From Lewinellaceae bacterium (GTDB taxonomy: Bacteria > Bacteroidota > Bacteroidia > Chitinophagales > Saprospiraceae), in contig JACJYP010000004.1 of assembly GCA_020636045.1 (NCBI GenBank), forward strand, positions 1 through 64,000: a DNA stretch of 64,000 bases, written 5' to 3'. Below the pieces are notes generated by a model. The model was given only the letters and a program-made list of their open reading frames with translations, did no database searches and was not told the DNA's origin. The position numbers and the translations under genes were made by a program. The number at the start of each line of letters is the position of its first letter. Position 1 is the first letter of the stretch. Positions 25,156 through 34,307 of the stretch are shown piece by piece.

Positions 25156-25351
25156 AACCATGAGATTATAATGATACAAACTATGGAGCGGTGGACTCAA
25201 TCGGCCCCGAAGGGAAACATCGTCCTGAACCACAACATGTAACCAAAATTACGGAAATTTTCAACCTGATTAAAACATACTTGTGATTGGGAAAAACTCG
25301 GTTGGGAAGGAATAAAACAGGTCGGTCGACCCCGGAGTAAAAGGAAAGATA
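25117..25351 (-). ncRNA. candidate small RNA or transcription-attenuated leader of the GH1 operon
   Basis: A perfect promoter (25358-25387) and an intrinsic terminator (25117-25155) define a transcript of about 230 nt. It contains the stable hairpin GGAC...CCC-TTCG-GGG...GTCC (25193-25225) with a UUCG tetraloop. The only long ORF on this strand starts before the promoter. No riboswitch class I know fits by eye. The rest of the 24989-25487 gap holds nothing else recognisable. Confidence 0.55.
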
Positions 25352-25357
25352 GTGCGA

Positions 25358-25387
25358 CAAAGATACGCGCGCTTTACTTCGTGTCAA
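25358..25387 (-). promoter_or_regulatory. consensus Bacteroidota promoter (TTG-N19-TATCTTTG)
   Basis: On the minus strand TTG (25387-25385) and TATCTTTG (25365-25358) are separated by exactly 19 bp. Transcription would start near 25351, heading for the GH1 gene. Confidence 0.75.
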
Positions 25388-25487
25388 GTAAACACGATAA
25401 ATATTTTACCGAATCGGCATATTACCGGTCTGGATTAACGATCAATTGCCGATAAAAAAGGAACAGAACAGATCAGGTGTAAGGCCC

Positions 25488-26585
25488 CTATTCCGAGGCC
25501 TCGCGCCGGCGTTCCCGGAGGTCGATCCGCAGTGAGAATACATGAGAGTAGTCGACCGAAGACACATTTCCGATGTCGGTCAGGGCATAATCAAGTTGTA
25601 CACGCCCGAGTTTCAGACCTACCCCGAAATTGGGCTGAACAGACAGGTTCTCTTTCTCAGGGTTAAAGTCGTCCTTGACGCGCTGGATATTGCCCACGCC
25701 CAGGCGCAATTGAACGAAACCGTCGTAGTCGGTCTCGATGCCGAGCCGCGGATCGATATTCAGCGATTTCGAACTGATCAATACGTTCCGTTGCCCGTCG
25801 GTCGTCCATTCCAGATCGAGCGCCGGTTGCATGCGTATTTTTTCACTCAGGCGCAAAGAATATGCTGCGCCGAGGATGAATTTGGGTTTGGTGATCTCCG
25901 TGCTGCTAACGGGAATTTCGTTACCTGTAGCGGTAAAAACCTCTTTCGCCCGTTCATCCAGGTTGAAAGACCATGCATTAAATGTGGTGGTCAGGTCGCG
26001 TCCCATGATGCCGAGCGTCAGCGCGCCTTTACGGTATTGCATCCCGAGATCGGCGCCGAATCCCCAGGAGTTGCCGATGGAGCCGATGACGCGCCGGACG
26101 ACCTTGAACGAGCCGCCGATGGAAAACGCCGGGTTTTTAAGTTGTCTGGCGTAACTGCCCAGAAATGCATAATCCGCAGCCGAGAATTCGGTTACGTTGT
26201 CGTAGTTGATGGTGCCGTCCGGATTGACCAGATTGATGGTATAGGGAATATTGTCAATGCCGAAGCGGATCAGCGAGAAGGATAAAAATGACTTACTTGA
26301 GCCCCCCAGCGCCTTGCCGAAACTCAGATAGTCGTACTGCCCTACCCCGGCGAACCACTCGGCGTGCATGGCGGCGATCTGAAACGGCGCATCGATACCT
26401 GTAAGGCCTGCCGGATTCCAGTAAGCAGCAGTAATATCGTTTACCACTGCCGTCTGGGCTCCTGACATGCCGTGCGCCCGCGCGCCCACGCCTATCGCCA
26501 GGAATTCGTTGCTGTATTTTTGAGAGAACGCCGTTTGTGTGCCTGTAATCAGCAAAAACGCGATTAGGAGGTGTTGTTTTTTCAT
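25488..26585 (-). CDS. PorV/PorQ family protein (T9SS outer-membrane component-like)
   Basis: 365 residues with a signal peptide (MKKQHLLIAFLLITGTQTAFSQ). The signature FLAIGVGARAHGMSGAQTAVVNDITAAYWNPAGL is the hallmark of the PorV/PorQ family. The remainder is a predicted 14-strand barrel. In Porphyromonas and Flavobacterium, PorV carries cargo from the T9SS translocon to the PorU sortase. The nearby PorU2 (28077-33101, same strand) supports a T9SS role. A perfect -7 box lies about 70 bp upstream. Confidence 0.85.
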   Translation of the reverse strand: MKKQHLLIAFLLITGTQTAFSQKYSNEFLAIGVGARAHGMSGAQTAVVNDITAAYWNPAGLTGIDAPFQIAAMHAEWFAGVGQYDYLSFGKALGGSSKSFLSFSLIRFGIDNIPYTINLVNPDGTINYDNVTEFSAADYAFLGSYARQLKNPAFSIGGSFKVVRRVIGSIGNSWGFGADLGMQYRKGALTLGIMGRDLTTTFNAWSFNLDERAKEVFTATGNEIPVSSTEITKPKFILGAAYSLRLSEKIRMQPALDLEWTTDGQRNVLISSKSLNIDPRLGIETDYDGFVQLRLGVGNIQRVKDDFNPEKENLSVQPNFGVGLKLGRVQLDYALTDIGNVSSVDYSHVFSLRIDLRERRREASE

Positions 26586-26652
26586 AATGCTCTACATTCG
26601 CCGCAGCGGAATTACCGCGATTTGACGTTCCTGTGTGTGGTTCGGTTGCCTG

Positions 26653-26660
26653 CAAAGGTA
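26653..26660 (-). promoter_or_regulatory. -7 box TACCTTTG for the PorV-like gene
   Basis: An exact match to TAnnTTTG on the minus strand, leaving a 5' leader of about 60 nt before the ATG at 26585. No TTG sits at the expected -33 distance. Confidence 0.45.
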
Positions 26661-26692
26661 AAATTAGCGAGCCCCGCTTTTTACTCCGTGTT

Positions 26693-28066
26693 ATGAGAAA
26701 GATTTGTCTTTTGTTTACCTGCATAGTTGTTCTTACAGGTTTGTACGCGCAGGATTCCCTGAATATGATCAGACTGTCGAAATGGGATGACAATTCCTTG
26801 CCACTTGCCGGAAGTGTTGCGTTGCAATACAGCGGTTGCTGGGGGCTCGACCTGAATGGAAGAGAATACGCTGTGCTGGGGGGCGCCGCGCATATCCTGT
26901 TTTTCGATGTGACAGACCCGGTGCATCCGGAACTGATCGGCAAATTCCTCGGCACTGACACGACGGTCTGGCGCGAATTCAAATCGTACCGGAACCGCAT
27001 TTATGCCGTTTCGGATAATACGACCGAAGGGTTGATGATCTTCGATATGAGCCAGGCGCCGGATACGGTGATCCGGACCTACTGGAGCAATACTTTTTTC
27101 AACAGCGCACATACCATTACGCTGGACACCACCTCGGGTCGTATATACCTGAACGGTACCGATATCGCCAACAGCGGCCTTTTAGTGTTGGATGCCAGCA
27201 ATGATCCCGATCAGCCGGAATTTGTGACCAATGTTACCCTTGCCGGTGGGTATATTCACGATTCGTACGTTCGAAACGACACGATTTACGCATCTTCCGG
27301 ATATGACGGATATTATGTCTTCGATTTTACAGATCCCTTAAGCCCGGATTCGCTGGGGTCGACCAAAACCGGGGGCTACAACCACAACAGTTGGCTGAAC
27401 CCGGAAGGCACATACGCTTATTATACGGAGGAAATTCCGGACGGTCGACCGATCTGGATCGTCGATCTGCAAACACTCGGAGTCGACGGACTGGAAATAG
27501 CCGGGTCTTTTTTCGATCAGTTGCTTCCAGGCGACTCCACTTATAAAGCCATCCCCCACAATGTCTACATAAAAGACCATCTGTTATTCGATTCCCAATA
27601 TGAAGACGGCCTGCTGGTGTACGACATTAACAATCCAACGCAACCGGTTCTGGCCGCTTATTACGACACACATCCTGAGAATGTAGTTTACAACAGATAC
27701 CGCGGCAATTGGGGCAGCTACCCCTGGCTGCCTTCGGGGACGATCATTGCCGGCGATATGCAGAACGGACTTCAGTTGCTGAAATTGACTGCCAGCGTGG
27801 CCGTGCCGGAAGCAAACGCACAATTACAGGTGTTGGTTTCTCCGAATCCCGCGAAGGAAACAGTAAAAGTGCACCTGCCAGAAAACATTTCCGGGTGGTC
27901 GTACCGCCTTCTGGCTCTAGGCGGGCAGTTGTGTAAAAGCGGGCGATTCAGCGGACAATCGCAGGGAGAAATTGCACTTGGCGACATCCCGGCGGGACTC
28001 TATTTTATGGAAATCCTGACCGGAAATGGCTTGCGAACACAGAAAAAAGTAGTGGTAAGCAAGTAA
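26693..28066 (+). CDS. choice-of-anchor B family protein with T9SS type A sorting domain
   Basis: 457 residues from the ATG at 26693, with a signal peptide (MRKICLLFTCIVVLTGLYAQ). The body is an LVIVD-like propeller: repeated strands such as YAVLGGAAHILFFDVTDPVHPELIG, GLMIFDMSQAPDTV and LLVYDINNPTQPVLAAYYDTH. The last ~80 residues (VLVSPNPAKETVKVHLPE... to KVVVSK) are a T9SS type A C-terminal domain, so the protein should be exported and surface-attached by the T9SS. The ligand is unknown. It is convergent with PorU2. Confidence 0.88.
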   Translation: MRKICLLFTCIVVLTGLYAQDSLNMIRLSKWDDNSLPLAGSVALQYSGCWGLDLNGREYAVLGGAAHILFFDVTDPVHPELIGKFLGTDTTVWREFKSYRNRIYAVSDNTTEGLMIFDMSQAPDTVIRTYWSNTFFNSAHTITLDTTSGRIYLNGTDIANSGLLVLDASNDPDQPEFVTNVTLAGGYIHDSYVRNDTIYASSGYDGYYVFDFTDPLSPDSLGSTKTGGYNHNSWLNPEGTYAYYTEEIPDGRPIWIVDLQTLGVDGLEIAGSFFDQLLPGDSTYKAIPHNVYIKDHLLFDSQYEDGLLVYDINNPTQPVLAAYYDTHPENVVYNRYRGNWGSYPWLPSGTIIAGDMQNGLQLLKLTASVAVPEANAQLQVLVSPNPAKETVKVHLPENISGWSYRLLALGGQLCKSGRFSGQSQGEIALGDIPAGLYFMEILTGNGLRTQKKVVVSK

Positions 28067-28076
28067 AATTCCGGCG

Positions 28077-31000
28077 TTAACGGATCAGCACCATCTTTCC
28101 GAATCCACGCTTGAAAAACCCGTCCACACGGTCATTGTCAAAAAGATCGAAGTCGGTACCATCTGCTTTTTTTGCGATCACACGGTACAGATATACGCCG
28201 TTGGCAAGTTGATCGCCGTATTCGTCGCGGCCGTCCCAGCAAAAGTCGCTCTGATGGGTTCCCGGTTTCAGGGGACCGAATTCCTGTTCCGTGATCTCCC
28301 GAACGATGCGGCCGCTCACCGTCATGATCTGTATTTTGAAATGCAGGGGCGGTTCGGCGCCGGTCATCGTATATACAAAGCAGGTTCGCGTCGAGAAAGG
28401 GTTCGGATAGTTGAGCAGATTGGACAACGACGAGTGCGTAATCACCTTGAACCGAATGGCATAATCAAGTCCGGCCGATTCGTTACCGGTAGCGTCTCGC
28501 CCGTTCACGAGCAGCCTGTAATCGCCATCCAGGGTAAAAACGGGGCTCCATTCGATCCGCGCAGCATTCTTTTTTGTCAGGTCGGATGCATCTGCAGGAA
28601 AAAACATGACGTCCGGGTCGGATGGGGAAATGTTTTTGAGGCTGCCGTCCGGCATTTCCAGTTTAAGATCGAACGTCGCAGTATCCGTAATGGCCAGAAA
28701 CCGGTTGTCATCTTTCAGTGTCGCTGCGATCAGGGGTTTTGGCGATACGATATCGCCATCCAGGATATGCGATCCGTCAAAAGTGACATCGAGCAGGGGA
28801 TTCCGGTTGTCGCGCATTACATAGAAATCCTGCACGCCGACATTGTTGAAATGGTATAGTTCCGGTTGGATTGTCCCCGGGTTTACGTCGATCAGAAGCC
28901 TTTGGGGCCCGCTGAGTGTGTATGTGCCGGCATCGAGTTTCAGTTGCAGTGTATCGCCGGGTGGCAAGGGGCGGTGCATTTTCAGCACTTCCAGATCATC
29001 ACCTCCTGCGTTTTCAATATTGAACCTCACCAGCAAACTGTCCATAGGCTGATCCGAAATATTGGCAAACACGATGGACATGTGCATATTTTCACCCTGT
29101 TGCAGCGTGTCTTTGTAAAAATTGTAAGCCGCCACAGGATGCAAGGCGCCTTCCGGAAGTGCGTCGTACAAAACCCGCAGATATCCCAATTGCGTAAGTG
29201 AACGGGTAAGCGTATCGCCCGTGGAATAGCGCAGTTTCAGGAGCGGGAACTGGGTGGCGGGAATGAAGGCCAACGATGTATCGTAAACGTCCTTAAGTAC
29301 AAGTAACAAGGTATCGTCGAGGCCGGCACGGACGCCCCAGACCGAAACCTCGGCGAAATCCGAAGCGTCGTCGAAGACTTCCCGCTGCCAGTGCAGGGAT
29401 TTCCAGTTGCGCACCGGTCCGAAAACAGGGGTCTCCATCAATCCGTTTGTCCATTTAGCCAGAAAACTAGCCCGCAAAGTGGCTGCGGAATCGGGGTTGA
29501 AGACGATTGTATCCTGTATGGGGTATGCCGGATCGTTTTTCCGGAAAATGAATCCGTATGGCCTCGGCGAAGTGGTATACTGGGCAAGGGTGCGCACCTT
29601 TTTTGCACCCTGGTTTTCCAGCACGGAGAAGAGGTTTTTGCCGTAGGTAATGGAATCCGCCGCCCATTTTTTGGGTGAATAGCCTACAGTGTCCCAAGGT
29701 CTGCTAAAAGCAAGCAGTGCAGCATAATAGCCATCCGGAATGCCGTTTTCTACAAACTGCATGAGTTTGACCCGCTCCAGCGAATCGCGTGTATTGAACC
29801 AGAATACAAAACGCCGGTCCGGTGGATCGTAATTATTGTTGCCTTGTTCGGGGTTGAGCACAAAGCGGCCGGTATTCGGATTTGACAAGACCATCACAAC
29901 CCCGTCGTATACGCCGCGTACATTCCATCCGTAATCGCCGACAAAACCTTCGTAGTAGGAATTCTGAAACCCCGGATACCGGTTCATGTCGCGAAATGCA
30001 ACGGTCAGGGTAACAAAGGCGGCATTGTCCTGAAACTCCAGGCGGCGGGTGCTGTCGACCGCCTGCATGTTGGCAAATATGCCGTCGCGGTACTGTCCGA
30101 AATTCGATTGGTTCCAACCTGCCGCACTTCCGGGCAGGTAGATAAAGGAATTGGTGCGCCACACTACTTCGCCGTTTACCAGGCTGTCGCGCGCAACGCG
30201 CCAGTAATAAACGGTGCTGTCGATCATGGGCAGGTCCGGCGCCCAACCCATTAGCCCGCCGCGTTGCAGTAACTGACCGCTTTTTTTTAAGGGACTGTTG
30301 AATGTCTCCAGGGTATCTATCTCAAAGAGGTATCGAAGCGGCGCCGCGTTAAAATTGAGCGTAGAAGCCCAAAGCATCGGTTTATCCTGCGAAACGATGC
30401 CGTAAGGCGGCGGAAAAACGGGCTGCACGTCATCGGAATAAAAATAAACATCCACACCTTTCTGGCCGTTTGCATCGGTCAGTTCGTTGTTGAGTTCCGC
30501 TGCGAAGGGTTTTTCTTCGATTGTATTGCCCGGATCGAGCGTGATCAGAAAGCGATTGAAACCGATCTGGCTGCCGGACACGGGGAAAGTATAGTCGAGT
30601 TGCCGGCGAAACGGCGGCGTGTCAATGGTATCGGAAAGCCTTTGCAACACCGTATTATCCGGCAGGCGTTGCTCCACTTTCAGTGCGATCTTGTCGGGTA
30701 CGTACTCGCCGATATTCGCCACATCGAACTGGAGCGTAAAAGTATTCTGTTCGAGCCCGACGGGATTCGGATTGAACACAACGGATTGTTTGTCAACAAG
30801 ATAGTCAGGACCGGGTTGTGTATGTATCCTGACCGCCGGATCCCCCTGTAGCAGATTCTGGTGCAGCAGGGCGATCAGCGCGTCGTAATTCGACCCCTGC
30901 AACTGATCAACGGCATCGGTCAAAATATCACCCACGCTTTTCCCGTAACCGGTTCCACCCAGCAACTCGTAATATTTGAGCCCGTAAGTGTACAGGGCGG

Positions 31001-33101
31001 AAATGTAGCTATAGTTGACAGAGGCAATGTATGCGATGGCGCCGCGGTCGGGCGCCAGCACGAATTGCTCGCCGATGCCTTTTTGAGGAGATGAGCAGAT
31101 GCCTGAAAAGCAGCCCATGACCATCAGAAGCGGATACCTGCCTTTGTTATTGTACACGCTTGGCGTGCCGATATCGAAGTCCACTGCAAATGCCGATGAA
31201 TGCCCGAATATCGTCCACAGCGAGACGCCGCCATCGATGAGTTCAAGCATTTGCTCGTAACTCGACAATTGTATGGGATCGTTGGAAGTTTTGTAAAAAG
31301 AATGGACGTCTGCGCCAAAACGGCTGTTTGCCAGGTTGTTGGCCATCGTAGTCGTGTAGACCCTGATCGCATCGGATTCGCCCGCCAGGCCGCCGCTGTT
31401 GTGGATCACCCGTTTCATCCATTCCTTTCCTTCCAGGGTCTGGTCGGCATTCAAGAGGGCGAGTTCATGCGACCTGACCTTATCCAGATAGGTCTTTATC
31501 TCCGAAGGATTCGTCACGGCCAGCCTTCCGATGGAGGCGATTGGTTTTGAAAGGCGATTACCGCTCAATACAAAGGGAATATCGGCGGCCGGCGAGCCGT
31601 ACGTCGGCACAAAAAACAGGGAGTCGATCAGGTTGTTTTGAGCGGTGGAAGTTCTGAACTGGCTGTAATCGAGCCCCTTGCCGATGATGAAAACCTGATG
31701 GAATCCGGTCCACTTCCTGGCGGCATCATGCAAAAAATTGCGGATCGCGATCGGATGAAATCTTACTCCGTAGGCATATTGCTCGTACAGGTCTTTCACA
31801 TCCAGTATCGCTACTTTATGGCTCCCGCCTGAAGGGCTTTCCCGGTAAGCGGCATATTCGGCGATGTGATCGGCGCCGGCGGCAACCGGGTCGTTCCTGA
31901 GCGAGGCGTTGGTAATGATCACATAATCGGCATTGAGGTCGCTATAATCACTAAACTGTACCGGCGTCAATACCTCCTGTGTGTGAATGGCCGATGTGGC
32001 CGCGAGCAGCAGACGGCGCTCCGTGGAGGAGGGCGGTATTTTTGCCTTCACTACCCCACCCTCAACTGTTGTGACCAGGCGGGTCTGGTTGGTCAGGTCA
32101 TATAGCACCGGGGTCCCACCGACCGTGCTAAAAGCCTGTATCTCAAGGTATTGATCTACATCTGAAGGCTCGAGTGTAAAAATAGCCTGGGTTGCATTTT
32201 CGAAATCAAAAAGACGAGGATACTGCAGCATGGCGCCTGCCAGCGCATGACGGTCATTGCCGCCTATGGCAGATTGTATTTTCACATTGGCATTTGCCGC
32301 GATCAGAGAAGTCGCGATATCGATATCACGGTGTACGATGCCCCATCCGGCGATGGTATCTTCTACCAATTGCACGTCGTTCAGGAAAATACGTTGCTGA
32401 TGCTGGAGCCCTTCCAGGCAGGCATATCGTACGGTCAGACGGGCATCCGGGCCGGCCGCAAATATTTTCTTTGGCGGAAGCGAGACATTGGTCAGGGTAG
32501 ATGGTGAACGGGAAAAGCCGTCGCCTTCAAACCAGGAGAAAGTGATCTCGTCGCTCCGCTTTCGCTTTACAAAACTTTGATTGTAAATCTGTTGCGTCGT
32601 CCACCAGCAATAAGGTTCCGCCGGAGGCAAATTATCGAGATTGTTCGCAAGCGCGGTGTAGCGCAGCGCCTGGCTGGTTGTCTCCCATGTCAGGTAATAT
32701 GCTGCCGTATCGTTGAAAAGACTGTACCAGGGATTGATTAGTTCTGAATTCGGATCGCCGAACAGGTAACGGTCCAGTTCGTCGCGATTTTTTTGGCCGT
32801 AAAACTCGATATAATCCTGGTCGCCGGCGATAGCGTCCGTTGTCACGTACAGCGGCACCTGCTGCCCATTCCTGTAAAGCCTGAACTGTTCGGCAGGCAC
32901 CGTGGCAACCGGGAATCCGGCGTTCACAAGGGTTTGCTGGTCCAGCCGGTAGATCCCGTCGTCCGCGACTTTTATTTTATAATAGATCCTGGAGTAGTCA
33001 ATCCACTCGTTTCCATACAGCGTATCCACGCCATTCCACATCTGCGCATGCAAACCGGTCGCGAGAAACAGCAAAATGGGCGTTAGTGCTTTATTATTCA
33101 T
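28077..33101 (-). CDS. porU2: putative T9SS sortase PorU2 (C25 gingipain-like peptidase)
   Basis: 1674 residues with a signal peptide (MNNKALTPILLFLATGLHAQ). An N-terminal region of ~370 residues precedes the C25 domain, which starts at ADYVIITNASL. The catalytic pair is His634 in FGHSSAFAVDF and Cys664 in MGCFSGICSS, 30 residues apart as in gingipains. Several Ig-like domains follow. The end is a FlgD-like Ig (NYPNPFSTRTCF...GDQLANGVYLYRV). PorU cleaves the C-terminal domain of T9SS cargo and attaches it to A-LPS. PorU2 is the larger, less studied variant. A perfect -7 box precedes it. Confidence 0.85.
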   Translation of the reverse strand: MNNKALTPILLFLATGLHAQMWNGVDTLYGNEWIDYSRIYYKIKVADDGIYRLDQQTLVNAGFPVATVPAEQFRLYRNGQQVPLYVTTDAIAGDQDYIEFYGQKNRDELDRYLFGDPNSELINPWYSLFNDTAAYYLTWETTSQALRYTALANNLDNLPPAEPYCWWTTQQIYNQSFVKRKRSDEITFSWFEGDGFSRSPSTLTNVSLPPKKIFAAGPDARLTVRYACLEGLQHQQRIFLNDVQLVEDTIAGWGIVHRDIDIATSLIAANANVKIQSAIGGNDRHALAGAMLQYPRLFDFENATQAIFTLEPSDVDQYLEIQAFSTVGGTPVLYDLTNQTRLVTTVEGGVVKAKIPPSSTERRLLLAATSAIHTQEVLTPVQFSDYSDLNADYVIITNASLRNDPVAAGADHIAEYAAYRESPSGGSHKVAILDVKDLYEQYAYGVRFHPIAIRNFLHDAARKWTGFHQVFIIGKGLDYSQFRTSTAQNNLIDSLFFVPTYGSPAADIPFVLSGNRLSKPIASIGRLAVTNPSEIKTYLDKVRSHELALLNADQTLEGKEWMKRVIHNSGGLAGESDAIRVYTTTMANNLANSRFGADVHSFYKTSNDPIQLSSYEQMLELIDGGVSLWTIFGHSSAFAVDFDIGTPSVYNNKGRYPLLMVMGCFSGICSSPQKGIGEQFVLAPDRGAIAYIASVNYSYISALYTYGLKYYELLGGTGYGKSVGDILTDAVDQLQGSNYDALIALLHQNLLQGDPAVRIHTQPGPDYLVDKQSVVFNPNPVGLEQNTFTLQFDVANIGEYVPDKIALKVEQRLPDNTVLQRLSDTIDTPPFRRQLDYTFPVSGSQIGFNRFLITLDPGNTIEEKPFAAELNNELTDANGQKGVDVYFYSDDVQPVFPPPYGIVSQDKPMLWASTLNFNAAPLRYLFEIDTLETFNSPLKKSGQLLQRGGLMGWAPDLPMIDSTVYYWRVARDSLVNGEVVWRTNSFIYLPGSAAGWNQSNFGQYRDGIFANMQAVDSTRRLEFQDNAAFVTLTVAFRDMNRYPGFQNSYYEGFVGDYGWNVRGVYDGVVMVLSNPNTGRFVLNPEQGNNNYDPPDRRFVFWFNTRDSLERVKLMQFVENGIPDGYYAALLAFSRPWDTVGYSPKKWAADSITYGKNLFSVLENQGAKKVRTLAQYTTSPRPYGFIFRKNDPAYPIQDTIVFNPDSAATLRASFLAKWTNGLMETPVFGPVRNWKSLHWQREVFDDASDFAEVSVWGVRAGLDDTLLLVLKDVYDTSLAFIPATQFPLLKLRYSTGDTLTRSLTQLGYLRVLYDALPEGALHPVAAYNFYKDTLQQGENMHMSIVFANISDQPMDSLLVRFNIENAGGDDLEVLKMHRPLPPGDTLQLKLDAGTYTLSGPQRLLIDVNPGTIQPELYHFNNVGVQDFYVMRDNRNPLLDVTFDGSHILDGDIVSPKPLIAATLKDDNRFLAITDTATFDLKLEMPDGSLKNISPSDPDVMFFPADASDLTKKNAARIEWSPVFTLDGDYRLLVNGRDATGNESAGLDYAIRFKVITHSSLSNLLNYPNPFSTRTCFVYTMTGAEPPLHFKIQIMTVSGRIVREITEQEFGPLKPGTHQSDFCWDGRDEYGDQLANGVYLYRVIAKKADGTDFDLFDNDRVDGFFKRGFGKMVLIR

Positions 33102-33136
33102 ACCGACAATTCATTCGGGGTGGGCAAAATTCAGGA

Positions 33137-33144
33137 CAAAACTA
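33137..33144 (-). promoter_or_regulatory. -7 box TAGTTTTG for porU2
   Basis: An exact match to TAnnTTTG on the minus strand 35 bp before the porU2 ATG; no clear TTG lies at the -33 distance. Confidence 0.45.
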
Positions 33145-33203
33145 CACCTTTGGTCTGCTATGCATTGAACTGAAATTGTCAATATTTGGAAAAACCGCAA
33201 ATA

Positions 33204-34307
33204 ATGAACACAGCGAGCGACCTGACGCAGGAAGAATGGCATCGACGCACAGATGCCGCCCTCATTTGGCTCCGGCACTGCTGGGGGGCCACGGACGGCA
33301 AAGGTTTTTCGCATAGTTACAGCCCCTTCTCAGGATGGTCGAAGGCATACCCCGAAACGAGCGGATACCTGATCGATACGCTATTCGACTATGCCCGACT
33401 CCGTTCGGAACGGTCATTGACTCAGTTGGCGCTACAATGCACGGATTGGCTGGTGTCTGTTCAATTTCCCAACGGGGCCTACCCTGCCCTGCTGGCCGGC
33501 AACAAAAAACCCAGTGTTTTCAATACGGCCATGATCCTGTTTGGCCTGACCCGCGCGTTTGAAGAAAACGATGATATATCAAAGCGCAGCGTCTTGCTTT
33601 CATCGCTCCAACACGCCGTCACATGGCTTATAAATCAACTGGAGCCCGACGGTTCCTGGAAAAAGCACGCATATGTGGAAGGGTTCACCCCAAACTATTA
33701 CGCATACGCCGTTTGGGCCATGTTGCGCGCTAACAGCGTGCTAAACAACCCAGATATAGAGGAAAGAATGCGCCAGGCGATCGGATATTACGCAAACGGG
33801 ATTCTGGGAAACGGTGCGGTCAGTGACGCAGGGTTCTTTCCGGGTAAGCCTGCTTTTACACACACAATGGGATACACTTTCAACGGCTTTCTGGAGAGTG
33901 CAGTGTTATTGAGCGATGAAAACTTAATTGAAAAGAAAATTTTAACTGGGGAAAAATTTATAGCAATAATGTGCGCGAATAGATATCGTACAGCCGGCCG
34001 CTACGACGCACAGTGGCGTGGCGATTATTCGTTTTTATGCCTTACCGGGAACTGTCAGTTGAGTGTTTTTTGTAGCAGATTATGGGAGATCACAGGACGG
34101 GAGGAGTTCCGGCAGACGGCCCGGGAACTGTTGAACGAGGTCGTAAAATATCAGAAATTGAGCGGGCCAAAATGCGTCCGGGGCGCCTTGCCCGGGTCAT
34201 ATCCATTTTGGGGGCCTTACATGCGTTTCAGGTATCCGAACTGGGGCGTAAAATTCTTCCTGGATGCAATGTTCAAATTGTGCCCGTCTGGTGATATAAA
34301 CAGCTAA
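33204..34307 (+). CDS. predicted alpha/alpha-toroid protein of unknown function
   Basis: 367 residues from the ATG at 33204 (a TTG six codons upstream is less likely). No signal peptide. Paired helices with Trp/Tyr-rich turns recur: AALIWLRHCW, CTDWLVSVQFPNGAYPALL, AVTWLINQLEPDGSWKKHAY, NYYAYAVWAML, GDYSFLCLTGNCQLS. This resembles the (alpha/alpha)6 barrels of terpene cyclases, glycan hydrolases and lyases. No DxDD or DDxD motif of prenyl cyclases is visible. Divergent from porU2. Base composition around 33900-33970 is locally more AT-rich than its neighbours. Confidence 0.6.
   Translation: MNTASDLTQEEWHRRTDAALIWLRHCWGATDGKGFSHSYSPFSGWSKAYPETSGYLIDTLFDYARLRSERSLTQLALQCTDWLVSVQFPNGAYPALLAGNKKPSVFNTAMILFGLTRAFEENDDISKRSVLLSSLQHAVTWLINQLEPDGSWKKHAYVEGFTPNYYAYAVWAMLRANSVLNNPDIEERMRQAIGYYANGILGNGAVSDAGFFPGKPAFTHTMGYTFNGFLESAVLLSDENLIEKKILTGEKFIAIMCANRYRTAGRYDAQWRGDYSFLCLTGNCQLSVFCSRLWEITGREEFRQTARELLNEVVKYQKLSGPKCVRGALPGSYPFWGPYMRFRYPNWGVKFFLDAMFKLCPSGDINS

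Noticed and set aside
25181..25387. 68-codon minus-strand ORF in the GH1 leader
   Set aside because: Starts upstream of the predicted transcription start and has no conserved-looking sequence; unlikely to be a leader peptide.
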